Below the pieces are notes generated by a model. That model searched no databases, had not been told where the DNA came from, and worked only from the letters and a program-made list of their open reading frames with translations. Made by a program: the position numbers and the translations under genes. From Acidobacteriota bacterium (lineage in GTDB: Bacteria; Acidobacteriota; Terriglobia; Acidiferrales; UBA7541): a DNA stretch of 5,948 bases. Below are positions 5,614 to 5,948 of the stretch, one piece after another. The stretch covers positions 1 through 5,948 of the forward strand of contig QHYO01000538.1 of NCBI GenBank assembly GCA_003224135.1, read 5' to 3'. Numbering within the stretch: the stretch's first letter is position 1; every line of letters begins with the position of its first letter.

Positions 5614-5948
5614 CTACTTCGGCCCGAAGATTACCAGTGCGGGTTGGTCCCCGCCTTCCAATTTCTTGTGCGCGTTGTTGTCCAATCGCTCTTGCTGAAA
5701 TGTAGCCACATATACCTTCCCGTTGGCAACCGTCGGCGGATTGAACTTGGCGAACATGCCCAGCCTGTCCGAGGGAATGCCGGAATCTTCGCTGCTCCAA
5801 AGCTGCCCCTTTGAGACATCGGAGGCGTCGAACGCCCTGAGCACACCGAGAACCACCTGATGATTGGCGCTGGCTGAAAAAGGCATGGCCACCCAAACGA
5901 TTCCGCTTTTGGCATCCGTTCCGTTGGATGAAACGGTTATGAAGCCGC
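5614..5948 (-). CDS. C-terminal end of a PQQ-like beta-propeller repeat protein (5' end outside window)
   Basis: The minus-strand frame is open from the window edge to TAG at 5614-5616, giving about 110 residues. It reads ITVSSNGTDAKSGIVWVAMP, then NHQVVLGVLRAFDASDVSKG, then QLWSSED, and PPTVANGKVYVATF before a short tail ending VIFGPK. 'GxLRAFDASD..LWSSE' followed by 'PPTVANGKVYVATF' is the blade pattern of pyrroloquinoline-quinone-like (PQQ_2/WD40-like) propellers, and the final strand 'LVIFG' is the usual closing of the last blade. Such proteins are generally exported and may be dehydrogenase-like or merely scaffold repeats; the N-terminus, signal peptide and any cofactor ligands lie outside the window. 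The ATG at 5892 is internal, because the homology-like sequence continues upstream of it without interruption. Confidence 0.8.
   Translation of the reverse strand, partial: GFITVSSNGTDAKSGIVWVAMPFSASANHQVVLGVLRAFDASDVSKGQLWSSEDSGIPSDRLGMFAKFNPPTVANGKVYVATFQQERLDNNAHKKLEGGDQPALVIFGPK

Noticed and set aside
5474..5896. 140-codon minus-strand open frame overlapping the propeller gene
   Set aside because: It overlaps the frame with clear PQQ-like propeller blades; its own product has no recognisable pattern.

Overview
The window looks like ordinary chromosomal DNA of a moderately GC-rich soil-type bacterium. My best guess is an Acidobacteriota member, inferred from the style of the PQQ-like beta-propeller protein, the aminotransferase and the two-component-kinase remnants. 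No RNA gene, CRISPR array or complete mobile element was seen. Two complete genes and the tail of a third are on the plus strand at the left. Everything from about 2.88 kb onward is on the minus strand.

Plus strand, 1-2708: the last codons of what resembles a dihydropyrimidinase/hydantoinase are followed, 10 bases later, by a complete M20-family N-carbamoyl-beta-alanine/N-carbamoyl-amino-acid amidohydrolase. After another 44 bases comes a class III PLP aminotransferase. Ring-opening amidohydrolase, carbamoyl hydrolase and omega-aminotransferase are three consecutive steps of reductive pyrimidine (uracil/thymine) or hydantoin breakdown, ending in beta-alanine (or its methyl homologue) and its semialdehyde. 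I read this as one operon whose head lies left of the window.

Middle: 2709-2878 is a convergent intergenic gap holding one modest hairpin. On the minus strand, 2879-3733 encodes a complete alpha/beta hydrolase of the cofactor-free haloperoxidase type. Upstream of it, 3758-4224 is a graveyard of three unrelated gene pieces, each readable only in part: the C-terminal end of a metal-dependent amidohydrolase with its active-site segment deleted, the end of a response-regulator receiver domain, and a short stretch of a PAS domain from a sensor kinase. The open frame 3814-4341 that spans much of this is chimeric and is not annotated as a gene.

Right: 4338-5417 encodes a membrane protein of unknown function with an N-terminal anchor, a central membrane segment and a C-terminal membrane segment. 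After 190 bases comes the C-terminal end of a PQQ-like beta-propeller protein (5614 to the window edge).

I found no convincing new biological system. The points most worth a second look are the mosaic of remnants, the four-cysteine segment in the aminotransferase and the unknown membrane protein.
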